From Paramacrobiotus metropolitanus (Eukaryota > Tardigrada > Eutardigrada > Parachela > Macrobiotidae): DNA of 64,000 bases. The stretch lies in NCBI RefSeq assembly GCF_019649055.1, contig NW_026570500.1, positions 1 through 64,000 of the forward strand, given 5' to 3'. A model generated the notes under the pieces. The model saw only the letters and a list, made by a program, of their open reading frames with translations, was not told the origin of the DNA and made no database searches. How positions within the stretch are numbered: the stretch's first letter is position 1; the number at the start of each line of letters is the position of its first letter. Position numbers and translations under genes: made by a program. Below are positions 19,090 through 30,500 of the stretch, one piece after another.

Positions 19090-20106
19090 TGTTGTTGGAA
19101 ATAGTACACCGTTTTACGTGACACTACCAAGCGATGCGTCAATGGACATGTATCCCAAGAACAGTGCGCAAATGTGGAAGACAAACTAAAAATCTAACAT
19201 TCTTATCGGGCCGGTGGGAAGTGGGTTTGGTGGAATTGCAATACACAAACTCAATCTACAACATACCAAAAGAGCAAGAACTAACTGTTAACGAGTACGA
19301 TGTCATCAGTGACACCTCCTTGTCATCGGTTCAGAATACGATCATCATTCCACCGGGTCTATATACATTGAAGGCGCTAATTGACGTAATTGAGCGACAG
19401 TCGCCAAACTCGGTAGACTTAAAGGTTGCACAAAGCCTCCCTCACGCCTTCGCACAAATAACAGTACCACAAAGTGTGTTCAATATACGTTATAATCCTG
19501 TAACGCCTGGCACGGAAGTAACGTTTAATAGCTTGCGTGGTAAGCTGCGTTTTTCGGAAAACGATGACCGATTGAAAGGGTTACTTGGTTTTGTGCAGAC
19601 TCACCACGATATAGACCCTTTAGACTTTAAAGATCTTGACGGTGTTCCTTCAAAATTTCGTTACTATATTGAGGAAATGATAGAAGAAGATGGGACGCCA
19701 ACTGAACCATTCGGAAGAGCTCCTAGTACTTTTTTTACCTCGACCTTATCTATGGTACCTACTTAAAAGAAAACAACCGCTTAATGCTGATACGTTGGAC
19801 GTACCAATGGTGGTAGCGTCCAGTAAATCTGCCAACATGCAACATAACAACACAACAATGTATGTTTATTCGGACATTGTGGAGTTTTCAGCGTTAGGCG
19901 ATCAAACCGCACAAGTTTTACGTTCTATGCCTATTAAAGGAGAACCGTTTGATCTCATAACGGAACGATTCGACCAACCACATTATGTACCACTAGTACG
20001 TAATTTCATCGAAACCATCGAAATCAACTTGAGCTCCGAAGACGAAGATTTTAAATTTCAGGCGGGAAAATCATTAGTGAAACTGCATTTTAGGCCTGTT
20101 CGTTGA
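19082..20106 (+). CDS. Polinton penton (minor capsid) protein, frameshifted
   Basis: A single jelly-roll vertex protein of the virion. The ATG at 19082 gives the canonical start FYVTLPSDASMDMYP. After a frameshift near 19185 comes the family signature GRWEVGLVELQY. The middle (19330-19660) is open. A second frameshift near 19760 leads to the conserved C-terminal half with MYVYSDIVE, LGDQTAQVLRSMP, YVPLVRNF and LHFRPVR at the stop. The family usually has one ORF of about 340 aa, matching the total here. The start overlaps the integrase stop. Confidence 0.88.
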
Positions 20107-20130
20107 AACGTTATAGCTCTAGCTGTTATC

Positions 20131-20633
20131 ATGGCTGCGCCCCATAACCTTGTGCTCTTTGAACCTGATTCAAGTCTATTTGAGGAGCTGTTTGAACAGA
20201 ATCAGATTGGTTATGGTCCATTAGGCAGATATCGGAGTTCAGGTCTACAAAGCGGTTCAGGCTTAGCAGACTTTTTTCCGAACAGTGTTTTCGCGCGTCT
20301 CCAAATTCACCGCACCGCTCGTTCGAAGTGCTCTACCCCATGCTAGAGCAGCATTAGAGTCAGCAAAACCTCACTTGAAGCAAGCTGCTCAAAGTGTAGC
20401 CACCAGTGCTGCGGAAAAGGTGACTGAAAAGCTAGGAAAATATTGGAGCCAGCTCAGCCTTCAGACGCAGCAGTAACCTCTACTGAAGCCCCTCAACTCG
20501 TGACTGCTAAACAGCAAACTGGTAGCGGAAGTAAACGCAAACGCCCTACTAAACATTCAAAAAGAGAAAACACGAAACGACGAAAGCACCGTACTAGTAA
20601 CGGTTCTTTGATAAGTATCCCGATATTTTCTAA
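20131..20633 (+). CDS. pVI/core-like capsid-associated protein (frameshifted)
   Basis: Probably the Polinton/adintovirus analogue of the adenovirus pVI/pX proteins (membrane lysis and DNA packing). The ATG at 20131 follows the penton stop by 24 bp. The N-terminal part ends in a glycine-rich SGLQSGSGLADFF motif. A frameshift near 20280 leads into an amphipathic, alanine-rich helix (residues around PLVRSALPHARAALES), then a strongly basic tail (KRKRPTKHSKRENTKRRKHR). The end DIF-stop at 20631 is typical of this family, after one more frame change. It sits between penton and capsid, the expected place. Confidence 0.65.
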
Positions 20634-20645
20634 AAAAACTACAAA

Positions 20646-21981
20646 ATGCCTGAATATCTCCTACCACACTCAGAGCCGGCCATGTCTAGTGACATGAACC
20701 TGTTCTCCGTACCGGCATCGTTAACGGAACGTTTCAGCTATGAGACACAAGAGTATGGACCAGAGTCGGCGCCTCCGGAAGACTCACCATTAAGCGGTAA
20801 CCTGTCTTTCTTTATCCCGCCGTCATCCAACGGTCTGCTCGCTCACGGATACGTGTTTTGAGTGTGAATTAAGTATAAAGAAAAGAACGCCACAAATGCA
20901 TGGGTGAACCTAGAGAACAATGATAACGTAGCGCCTGTTAATTATATTGTGCATAGTTTGTTCAAACAAATTCATTTTACTGTGGCGAACAAGGTGATCT
21001 CTGACTGTTCACCTTATTATCCCTATCGCGCTATAATGGAGGTTCTAACAAGTTATACTGAAGATGCCATGAAAAGCCAGCTAACGAGCGGCGGATTTTA
21101 TTTCGACACACCAGGCAAGATGGAACATGCCACAGAGAACACTGGTGAAGCAAAGCGCAAGGAGCTATTTGCTTTAAGTGCTAGCGTTCAGTTATCGGGA
21201 AAGATTTTCACGGACTTATGCGTACAATCAAAACCTTGCTCACAGGCGTGCCCGTGCACGTTAGCCTACTTTAACAATTCAGAATTTTATTTACGATCAT
21301 GGAATACTGGTGCGGCGGCTGCAACGGAATACAAGGCATTCATGAAACATCCACGCATAACCGTACGACGCTATATCCCATCACCGGATTTTATGAACGC
21401 TATTACACAAAAGTTACAAACAACAACAGCCAAATACCACATTGAACGCGCAGAATTAAAGGCGCGTGCTATTCCTGCTGGCACCCAAACTATAGCCTTT
21501 TCCGACCTCAAGTACGGCCAACTACCTAAGGTGGTATTTATTGCTTTTGTGCAATCGGACCGCTTCCATGGCACAACAAGCCTCAATCCGTTTGTATTTG
21601 ATCATTGTCGCGTTCGTCAAATCTGTATTAATGTGGATGGAAGCAATACCCAACGATACCCTACATGTGTGACTTTCCAAACAACCGCTATTTAAAGTGT
21701 TATGACGGCTTTTGGATGTTTTGAATCAAAAAACCATCCAGCTGGAGCCCATATTCTGGATCGTCATACATACGCAAAAGGATACACAGTGTTCGCTTTT
21801 GACCTGACGCCAACGGCTACAGGCTTAGGGCCCATGACGCTAATTCGATCAGGACAGTGGGCCTGGAAGTAACTTTGACACACCACTAACTAATGCCTAT
21901 CAAATGCTGGCTTGGATAACGTGCGACCATTTAATAGAATTCACCAATTTACGCCAGGTTATTTGCGACTTTGCGTCGTAA
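20646..21981 (+). CDS. double-jelly-roll major capsid protein (frameshifted)
   Basis: Forms the hexon-like trimer of the virion. The ATG at 20646 follows the previous stop by 13 bp. The N-terminal part to 20861 is in one frame. A break near 20865 leads to the main body with VAPVNYIVHSLFKQ, YPYRAIMEVLTSY and KSQLTSGGFYFDT, a strong match in layout to the F54H12.2-like Polinton capsid family. After the stop at 21695 the conserved end continues in another frame with GYTVFAFDLTP and LEVTF, then a final segment to the TAA at 21979-21981. Length and motif order are complete, so the gene was intact recently. Confidence 0.9.
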
Positions 21982-22002
21982 TTAAACAAACAAATCGTCA
22001 CA

Positions 22003-22450
22003 ATGAACGAACAGGAAATTCGGAATATCATGTGGTCACAGTACAACCCCGCTTCGCACATGCTGAGATCGGTGTTTCGCGGCGTTTACGCCCTAGATGA
22101 GCTACAGCAGCAGCATCTTACAGAGGTCGACCTACCTGCTGCGTTTATTGTAAACACTGATCCAGCCAGCGAACCCGGAACACATTGGATTGCCGTCTAC
22201 GTTGAGTGCCCCTCATTTATTGAAGTTTTCGATTCCTACGGCAAACCCGTGGCCTATTATAGTCAGTCACTTGAAAATTTTTCTGAAAACGCAACTCATC
22301 GGCCAGCCTGCGTCATCACCACCGTTGCCCCTATACGAACAGCGAGCTGTTTTACAACAGCCATTGTCCACTACCTGCGCTCAACACTGCATGTTTTTTT
22401 ATAGTAATGCGATCAGTATGTCGCTTTTCCTATTCCTACATCATTCATAA
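22003..22450 (+). CDS. adenain-type cysteine protease (one frameshift)
   Basis: Cleaves capsid precursors during virion maturation. The ATG at 22003 gives a protein of about 145 aa, short for the family. The catalytic His is in THWIAVY (22183-22185), followed by the acidic partner in FDSYG (about 22228). The Cys lies in TTCAQHC (22376-22378) in a second frame, so there is a frameshift between about 22290 and 22330. The usual CG before the helix is CA here. It directly follows the capsid gene, as in many Polintons. Confidence 0.85.
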
Positions 22451-22815
22451 CCTATATCGAATTGATAATCAATTTCAAAACGACTTGATGGTTCGTAACT
22501 TTATTAATGACTTTTTCAATGCAAAACACGTGTTTATAATTTTGAAGCATTCTACTAACAATTAAATTGTAATATAGTTCTCGCAAAATCAGGTGAGGCT
22601 GCGCGCACACACCTTTGGTTTTGCAGAGGCCCGCGTGGCAATTAAAATGACAAATCGACTTGGGGCCGCCAACGCGAACTAAAAATATTTGCAAATAACA
22701 TTAATAATAAATTATTACGAATACACTGAAACTGTTATAGCGATTAAAATTACCTAAACGAGCTAAGATGATTGCTTGAAACCAAACAGGCACACACCAC
22801 ACAGAAACATTCATA
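22451..22815. other. convergent intergenic region
   Basis: Lies between the plus-strand protease and the minus-strand PC4-like gene. AT-rich, with no supported ORF; it probably contains both 3' ends. Confidence 0.4.
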
Positions 22816-24178
22816 CTAGTTCAGTTTGAACTGCTCCTTGAAACGCTGCAGCATTTCAGCACACAGTCGATCTCCGTGCATTACCAGAAATTGTCCGGCT
22901 TGGCGAAGTGCCTCCAGTAAGTTGCGTTCCGCATTATGATGCGAGTGCGCTGCTTCGTCAGCATAGCGGTACGGTAGTTGCTTGAGAAACAGCCCCAGCA
23001 GTGTCTTTTCCACATCCTTACAGACATAGCTTCGCATACGGTCCGTTAGTTGTATACGATCCGAGTAGCGGCATGCAGTATGGCCATCATGAGCTCCAGG
23101 TTGCAGCGGATCAGCAAAGGTATCCTCCATAAGGTGGCAAAGCTTGCATTCTTGCGTCAGGCGTTTGCAAAAGCGCTCCATCATAGGCCACGGTAGCTTC
23201 TCAAAAATATCCTGGTAGTCGGCTTGGCAGACTTGCATGGCAGGGTACCCGGATCGTCCCTTCAGCACCTCATACGTATGCTTGAGGATGGTTCCGTTGT
23301 CCAAAAGTTCACAGAACGCCGTCCAGTTCTTTTCACTACAATTGCAACAACAACAACAACCATAATAATAATATCAATAAGCTAAACGGTTACGAAACAA
23401 CCAAAAGAATAAGTAAATTTGGTATTTATTATGTTGCTATCACTAGAACACAACACTCACTTCATCGCAAGTCGTTTCTCACTGGGTGAGCTGATGACCA
23501 CCTTTGTTCCCGGTTCTTTCAGGCCAGTTTGCTTCAAGGTAAACCTGAATGTTGGCAATGGGTACTTCGTCAAGCCTGAGGAGAAGCAACCGCAGAAATA
23601 TAATAGTAATGTGCCATAGAAACAAAAGCACAAGGTTGTTATATGAATGACTTTCTTACCATCCCCAGTTAAAGAAGTAACCTCCGCCCAGAGGTCATGC
23701 ATTGCCGTAATGGGTGTAGAGCCTTCGTCATAATTGATCAACCTTTCCAGTTGTCCACACAGTTGTAAACCCATTAGTTTGGCAACTGCTTCGCATCTAA
23801 CTCGACATGCTTGGACGCCAAACTCGGAACCCACTGACCCTCCTGATTTTTATCAAACTCCCCAATAATGTATCGCAAACGGTTGTTCATCAAGTAAACT
23901 GCAATGAATTTTTCTCCTCCAAATTTAATTACCGGCCCACCTTCGTACTGAAATGCAACCTGCCCCTGGGTAAACCCACGCCGAGCTAAGCTAACTGCAT
24001 CGGTTTTGGGCTTATACGAGTCCGCGGTGACCTTACGTTTCTTAGTACCAGTAATAGTTAATGCCCTAACAGGCTGAAGTGATGCCGGAATAGTCGACAA
24101 CGATGGTGATGACGACAAGGCAGCCAAAAGGTCACTGTTATCACCTGATACACTATCTACGCTTCGCGTTGCAGCCAT
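22816..24178 (-). CDS. multi-exon gene, possible PC4-like DNA-binding domain at N terminus
   Basis: The ATG at 24178 starts a Ser/Thr-rich segment with a nuclear-type basic run (TKKRKV). A domain at residues about 75-130 has KFGGEKFIAVYLM and a D.N.EGQWVPS segment, reminiscent of the PC4/p15 single-strand DNA-binding fold, which would suit a replication or transcription role. A one-base frameshift lies near 23775. Introns 23576-23659 (84 nt) and 23336-23460 (125 nt) have GT/AG ends and join in frame to a last exon ending at 22816. That exon is helical, with CKLC and histidines but no recognised family. It is conserved enough to splice cleanly. The PC4 link is tentative. Confidence 0.5.
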
Positions 24179-24594
24179 TGCGGTGAAAATTTAAAAATAC
24201 TCACAAATAACGGTAACATACGATAACGCTTTAAACCCAAAGCAAAACAGACAGAATAATGGACAACTAAATCAAAGTGAAGGCAGGAATACGCAAACTC
24301 TATGCACTAACATCAGAAACACGAGCCGACCTAATCATTTTATAGCCAACTAAATAGGTTAAAACAGCAGCATGTTTATTCTTGCTTTTTAGTCATCGGG
24401 TGGACACTTTATACAATGCATCAGCTAAAGTACTAGCATTGTTTGCTTCCGTTATCTTCGGCATCGCCTCAAACTCACGTTGGTCAGATGAAAGTCCATA
24501 GAACGCCCCATATAATGCGCCTGCCATGAACGTACGACCATCCGTGTCACCTCCAAGGGCAATGCAGCTCTGGACCATTCCGCTTCCAAGGTGA

Positions 24595-24735
24595 CATGAT
24601 GTTATATCCAGACCACCACTGCAGGTTCCCGCCCACGAATGCCATGACCATAGCCAGCGGAACAAAGNCATGATGTTATATCCAGACCACCACTGCAGGT
24701 TTCCGCCCACGAACGCCATGACCACAGCCAGCGGA
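24595..24735. repeat. imperfect tandem duplication with an N, probable assembly joint
   Basis: catgatgttatatccagacc and the next 50 bases occur twice in a row with a few substitutions, and the only N of the window (24668) sits at the junction. Two alleles laid end to end would look like this. Confidence 0.75.
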
Positions 24736-25351
24736 AAAGTCCTGCGCTGCGCGCGAGCTAACATTCGGATACAGTCGGATAATGTCTGCCGGCGAACGCA
24801 GTACGCTATGGTTTACGTATAACGCATTGCAGCTATCATGTTCCTTCCAAATGGTAGTTCGAGAGTTGAAGCATAATCCTCTAACCGTTTCAAAAGGTCG
24901 TCACTGGAAGCAGTGCGGGCGCTTATCACACACGCCCTGTAAACTAAAGGCAAACAGCACAGCTCCATCAATCCCCAAACGATGCGTATGTGTGATGGCG
25001 AATACTCCTTTGATCCTCTCAGGAGGAAGCAACTAGTTCGCGCCAGTAGTACAAGCCACCGCTGTAGCCATCACTGCCCGTGATACCCGTGAGAGCTCCT
25101 TGTCCGCCGTGCGCACTTCTTTGCAGGCCCACGTAAACGTAAGCTTCGTCATCTCGTCGAGTTGTGCTTGTCGCTATTTGTAGCATTCCATCGCCGATGA
25201 AACCTTTCAATAAACGCTCCATGTGCTTACTACCTTCAAAGTAGTTGGATGATCCTGTAACATGATTTATCGTGTACATGCACAACGTACGAACTGGTCG
25301 TTGGCATAACAGTAACAGGGAGTTATTACACAACTCTTACTGGCCAAGAGT

Positions 25352-26470
25352 TGTTACACAATGCATAAGTGCGGGTTATGCGAACTACAGTGCGTTGTTG
25401 TACAACGTACTGGCCAACAAAGCCATGTTACGCAACACGGAAGTGCAATCCGGTTTGAATGTCATAATTTCTATTCACTAAACGCCAATAACGTTGTGTA
25501 ACTGGACGTTGTCTTGTCCATCTGTCCTCATATATAAGTCCTATGTTTTCTACACAAAAGTCGTTGATAGTTTCAGTCAGTCTTAGATCACAAAAGACTT
25601 ATACCATCTAGCCAGCTTTGAGTTACAGTTAGTAAGAACCTACGTTACAAATGGTGGCCTCATGGGGATTAAAGTGTTTACTATCAACTCCATTGACCTT
25701 CCACACTGATCCCACTGTATCTACCGATCTTTATGGATTACAATGGATTACATTTGACCTTATGTACCAAACTGATCATAGTTCCATACAGCTTTACATA
25801 ACATAAGTGAACTATCGGTTCCTGATCCAGCTGTCTACATCTGACATTTCAGTCTGATTCCTGTTTCTGCTATAACCCTGACCTTTCCATATTTGTCTCA
25901 CCATATGTACTTGAACGGATTACTCTGTGACCTCTTATCAGTTGATGAACACTCGTAGTAACACCGACATACTGACAGCACTTTTGAGCAAACTGACATC
26001 GAGATGCGCCTTGCCAACCAGGCAGGTAAGACACACAATACTGACAATAGAGTGACAGACACAGACAGTGACCTTTCCACAACATCAACGCCAAATCCAG
26101 CAACATGACCACTATCACATTTGAGGATACCTAAATGCAAGCAATCCATACCGGACTACAACCACTGATTTCAAAACACGACATCCACAGACGGTTTAGC
26201 CTAAACGACATCCCAATCCTAATTGACCTTTACAACGTGATCACTGTTACTGACGAAGCTGACGCACTATCCGAACTCCAAAATGGAACTTTTCCATTCA
26301 AGATGTCCAAGGCAAACCCAAAGCAGTGTATCTAGCAACAAAGGATAGCTCAGTCATTAATCAGCACAAACAATGTGTACGGAAGAAAGATCGACCAACT
26401 TCTTCAAGAAATGACCTCACTTAAACAACAAACAACAGCAACAACAACAGCACCAACAACACAACAACAA

Positions 26471-26506
<36 letters not shown>

Positions 26507-26830
26507 GCAAATAACAACAGCAACAACAACAGCAACAAACTGGATCAACTCCATTACTACCATTCTTCAAACGTCCGGAATGCAACTTCTCTAAAGATTT
26601 CCCGAAATCTGGCGGTGATTCACACGAAGATGTACGCGAGCTTACCGAACGCTGGGAAAGCTTTACCCGAGTTTATGGATGGACGGAAGCGACAAAACTG
26701 ACGAATCTTAACCAGCTTCATCAACAATGCCTTAAGATGGTAATCGGAGCAAACCAAACATGGACCTGGATCAGCGCGAAGAACGCCCTGCTTAAAATTT
26801 TTGGCCCACTGACCTGGACTATGACCTGAA
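25352..26830 (+). mobile_element. 5' part of an LTR retrotransposon nested in the ARH gene
   Basis: A presumed LTR (25352-25649) runs from TGTTACAC to CGTTACA, with a TATA box (tatataag, about 25532). A tRNA primer-binding site starting TGGTGGCC follows at 25652, then a leader and gag-like ORFs. No protease, RT or second LTR follows, so it is a truncated copy. It lies on the strand opposite the ARH-like gene and separates its N-terminal and middle parts. Confidence 0.65.
26135..26829 (+). pseudogene. gag of the nested LTR retrotransposon, with polyglutamine run
   Basis: The first frame (26135-26335) opens MQAIHTGLQPLISKHD. The next (26375-26701) has a CAA/CAG run coding about 17 Gln plus Asn repeats. 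A third frame (about 26560-26829) reads FFKRPECNFSKDF and RELTERWESFTRVYGW, the form of a gypsy-type capsid domain, and stops at 26829. The frames are linked by frameshifts. Confidence 0.5.
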
Positions 26831-27352
26831 GAACGCTTTACCCAAAGAAGAACGCTTTACAATCCTAACGCTTTACCCAGTCCATCGGCTGTATAGTCAC
26901 GCTCGACTGTATAGCAACCTATAGTTTCGAGAACCACCAAAGCAACTGCTCCACTAAACCCACAATGCACATAACAAGGATTCTTGGCCACGTCAGCACA
27001 CCGCTCATGGACTTCTCTCGTTGGTAAATGGCTTCGTAGAAGGGTGTATTGAACAGACGACTAAAGCTGCTGGCAACAACACTCCCCACGAGGCAACCTT
27101 TTAACCTATCGTGCAATCCACCTTGCCAGTCACCTTGCCAGATAATGTGCTGAATGGCATTTATTGTTCCGCGATGGTGGTGGCATGCCGATGTTGATGA
27201 TAAACAAACATTTTCGGGTTCACATCCAGACATGTTCTATCGACTACTATATAAACTGCAGCAAAACTGACAAAACTTCAGTTGCACGTTTGGTTTTCCC
27301 TAACTGTTCTTTAGTTGTCTAAATTGCGTCCGTTTATATATCCTGCATTACC

Positions 27353-27529
27353 ATGGACCCTGCTGAGGAAAGGCGTCGAGCGGATATGCGTTGTCATTAC
27401 GATTGTTTTTTTGGTAGTCTGCTAGCACTTGTTCTGATTTTATCGGGCATTACTTCGGAACCGTCACCACTTTTCTACCCTATCGGCCATCAGCCGCTGC
27501 CAGTATCGACGAAGCCAACACCACCCTGA
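27353..27529 (+). CDS. small membrane protein, 58 aa
   Basis: The ATG at 27353 (accATGG) starts a short ORF. An Arg/Glu-rich head of about 17 residues is followed by one hydrophobic segment (CFFGSLLALVLILSGI) and a Pro-rich tail. Two TATA-like sites lie upstream (ctatataaac at 27247 and ttatatat at 27334). The 3' end overlaps the antisense end of PolB. Small membrane proteins occur in many DNA viruses. No family recognised, and chance cannot be excluded. Confidence 0.4.
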   Translation: MDPAEERRRADMRCHYDCFFGSLLALVLILSGITSEPSPLFYPIGHQPLPVSTKPTPP

Positions 27530-30500
27530 CTTTACTTACAATAACGACACAATGCCAACATTCAAGTTCATGATCAAAGGGCTTTGGTACGTAACTGTAT
27601 GGCACAGTAGTAAAGTCATCTAAGATGCGACGTTTGTCGTACGTCTTTTGAACCGCTTTGTCATAGGCACATCTTGGATTTCATATGTCCGTTTCTTCCG
27701 GCGAAATACTACCATATGTGACGGAAAGGGACTCGGGCTGAACGTTACCATGAGCGCTATCGGAGGCGGTCTCATCTTCGAGAGGTTGGGTTGCAATTTT
27801 CAACATCGAATCAAAATTCAACACCGTTCCTGTAAGTTTATTAATTTCAAATCCTTTGATTTTACAGACCTCCTGCCCAGATGCCGTAACATAGCTGTAA
27901 GATTTTGGACCAGTACTACAGAAGCGCGTAATGAAGTCGTCCTCACAGCTCATTACTTAACATCCCCAGAGTGGACCCGGTTTCAAACGGCTCATCACCT
28001 GGACGCTGAACAAAGATAATGCTGTCCTGCGATTTAAAAACTATGTTTTTTTCTCGTTTCTTCTAGTTTCATATGCTTTACGCTAATGCTTCAGCTCTTA
28101 CCGTATCAAAGTATAGTAATCGCTCGCCAGCTCTTTGCATAAATTTCAATAAATGTAATCTTGCGCTTGCCGTTGTAAACCTGACAGCAAAAATATAAGC
28201 ACAAGTCTAATTTACCTGATTTAAATGAAGCACTAAAATTGAAACTATTATCACTTACGCTGCTAGAACCACGTCTGTTTTCGGGTTAGTCGGAACCATA
28301 GCATCCTTCCTCTTGTACATTATTTGTACAACGTCATCCGAAAATACGTCATAATCATGGATTTCGAATTCTGAAGACGTTAAATATGCAGAAAATCCTT
28401 CACAGTGTTCACAAAAAACTGTGCTGAGAAGGTTATTTCTCATTCCCAGCCGGCCCCAAAAGCTGTAAACACCATAGCCTAAATTACTACTACTACTACT
28501 ACAACTACTCTTAGTGTATTACCGACACGAAAAACAAACAAATAATAAGCACCAACCTGTTCAGGCATAACTTAGCGAGCTGTGGCAGTCCCGGATTCCA
28601 GCTTATTTTGGAACCGTCCAACCGAATGCCTTCCGTTTGGAAAAGTGGTCCAGAAACGCATCTCGCTGCTCTGAAGTTTTAATATCAGCCGGCCAGCCAG
28701 AAGCTTGCACTTTAAGCGCCAGGAACAAATCAATATAATCAGCAAAAAATGCGCTCTCTGCTGTCGGATAGTGCCATACTTCGTGAATTACCATTAGTTC
28801 ATAACCATTTTCACGGCTTCTGTGGTTCTAGTGTGCACCAAGTCCCCGTCAGAACTCTTTGCACCGGATCCTCGTGCGTGCAAACTTGCTGATTCTTTTC
28901 TTCAGCGCAAGTGCGGCATAACGTGAAAATCAATTTATCGAAATGCGCCGGTAATATCGGTATCATCAGGTTGCGAGGCGGTAATATTTTGCAATGCATA
29001 ATTCCAAAATAGTTATCCAAGGTTTTAAAATTATTAGTAATTCTTTTATGCTTGCCAACCGGATAGCGCTTGTTTTATTGACATATGGATATTCGGATAC
29101 AACATCCAAGTACACATCTTCTCTCCAGGCTTGACCTTATAGTCTAACACTAGGGCATTTACTCGTCCTCCGAACAATGCTTTTCTCGGGTCAAGCGGTT
29201 CAACAATCCGTATGTTTTATAGCAGTAGCAAAATTAGCGTCGTTGTTAATGCGACTGTCATATTCACATTCCCAAACGCTCACAATATTGATTTTAAGCT
29301 TTTTCAACATTCCTTCGCGCCGTACGGTTCGTTCGTACAACTCACCCATTGTGGCGTCCTGATGGGTGGCGTGTACTTGGATTCGTGCATATTTGATGGC
29401 CATGGTGCACGCACCCATAAAATTCATATGCAGTTCGACTTTCCAGATGGTACCCATCAATGAATAACGCAACAATTTTGAATTCTCGCTCCAGTTCAAT
29501 GCCTTGGCTCTGGCTTATACATTGTAACCATGAATTGGCTTTATTGGAGATACCTGTTACTGGGCATATGAATAACTTCAACTTCCAAAGGCTTTAGCAG
29601 CCTGGACCTCCAAAAACAATGACAAACACTTGGAATGGTTAAACCTGATTGAAAATACACAGTCCATCCGTAATTTTGAAAAAGTTGCGCAGCTGCATTG
29701 CACAACAACGTAGCGTGGTCACGTCTTGGTGGTAATAGGCAGCCAGTTCCTTGTTGACGTCAAACAATCCTTTTTTTAAAGCTTCGTCTTCATTATAAAC
29801 TCCATAAAAGCATGCTTTTCTTTATCGCATATAAATCGGTAGTTGAACTTTTCAATATCCGATAGTCAATAACTGTGTTCCAAAATTGTGGTCGGTTCAG
29901 GACATGTGGAAATTTACCTTTAGTTTCTCAACGGCGAATGATTTCGCCCAGTTGTCCAATGACAAAGGAACATAATTGAGCATATCCCGAAAGTTAATGC
30001 CAAACTCCCGATCGCGCAAGTGCGTGATTTGGGAACCTTTCATGATAACGTCAGGCGCTTGACCTTTCTGAAGCAGCCATTTGAAAATAAAATAAACATC
30101 GAACCTAGAAAGCCCACCGCTTTATCCGTAAGCTGTATACTTTCAACGTATTTTATGTTGTTCGAAACAGAAGAAGAACAACAATTTCTTACCCTCTAAA
30201 GTTATGTGCCAGACAAAAAATCCAGCATGCTTTTCTTGAAAATAAATTCACAGACATCGCCTGCAATGTCTTTGCCAATGTTGCTGATGTCCTCGGAAAT
30301 TATGGTCTCAATGGCTTTCCATCTTCCTGCACTTGTATTACACAAAAATTTGGGACGTGCTTTCCATTAACGTCGGGGTACGTCTCGAAATCAAAGTACA
30401 TGAAACTAGCAGATTTGTGCTTGGCTAATACTTTGTCGTCAAGTTTCTCGGTTTATTACAGCAGTCATGTTGTTCGGTAATACATAACAAAGGCAAACCG

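Larger units (their letters stand above)
24393..27233 (-). pseudogene. ARH3-like ADP-ribosylglycohydrolase, split by a retroelement
   Basis: Removes ADP-ribose from proteins. The ATG at 27233 leads to RLKGCLVGS, the usual N-terminal ARH motif. The middle (25333-24780) shows a HMERLLKGF segment and ITHTHRLGIDGAV, the conserved TH...GA element. The C-terminal part has the metal-binding IALGGDTDGRTFMAGALYGAFYG. Order and motifs resemble ARH3 more than ARH1, though the family's TDDT motif near the N terminus is not found. An LTR-retroelement fragment (25352-26830) separates N-terminal and middle parts, and a tandem duplication with one N (24595-24735) disturbs the C-terminal third. It lies between polymerase and the PC4-like gene on the same strand. 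Confidence 0.7.
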
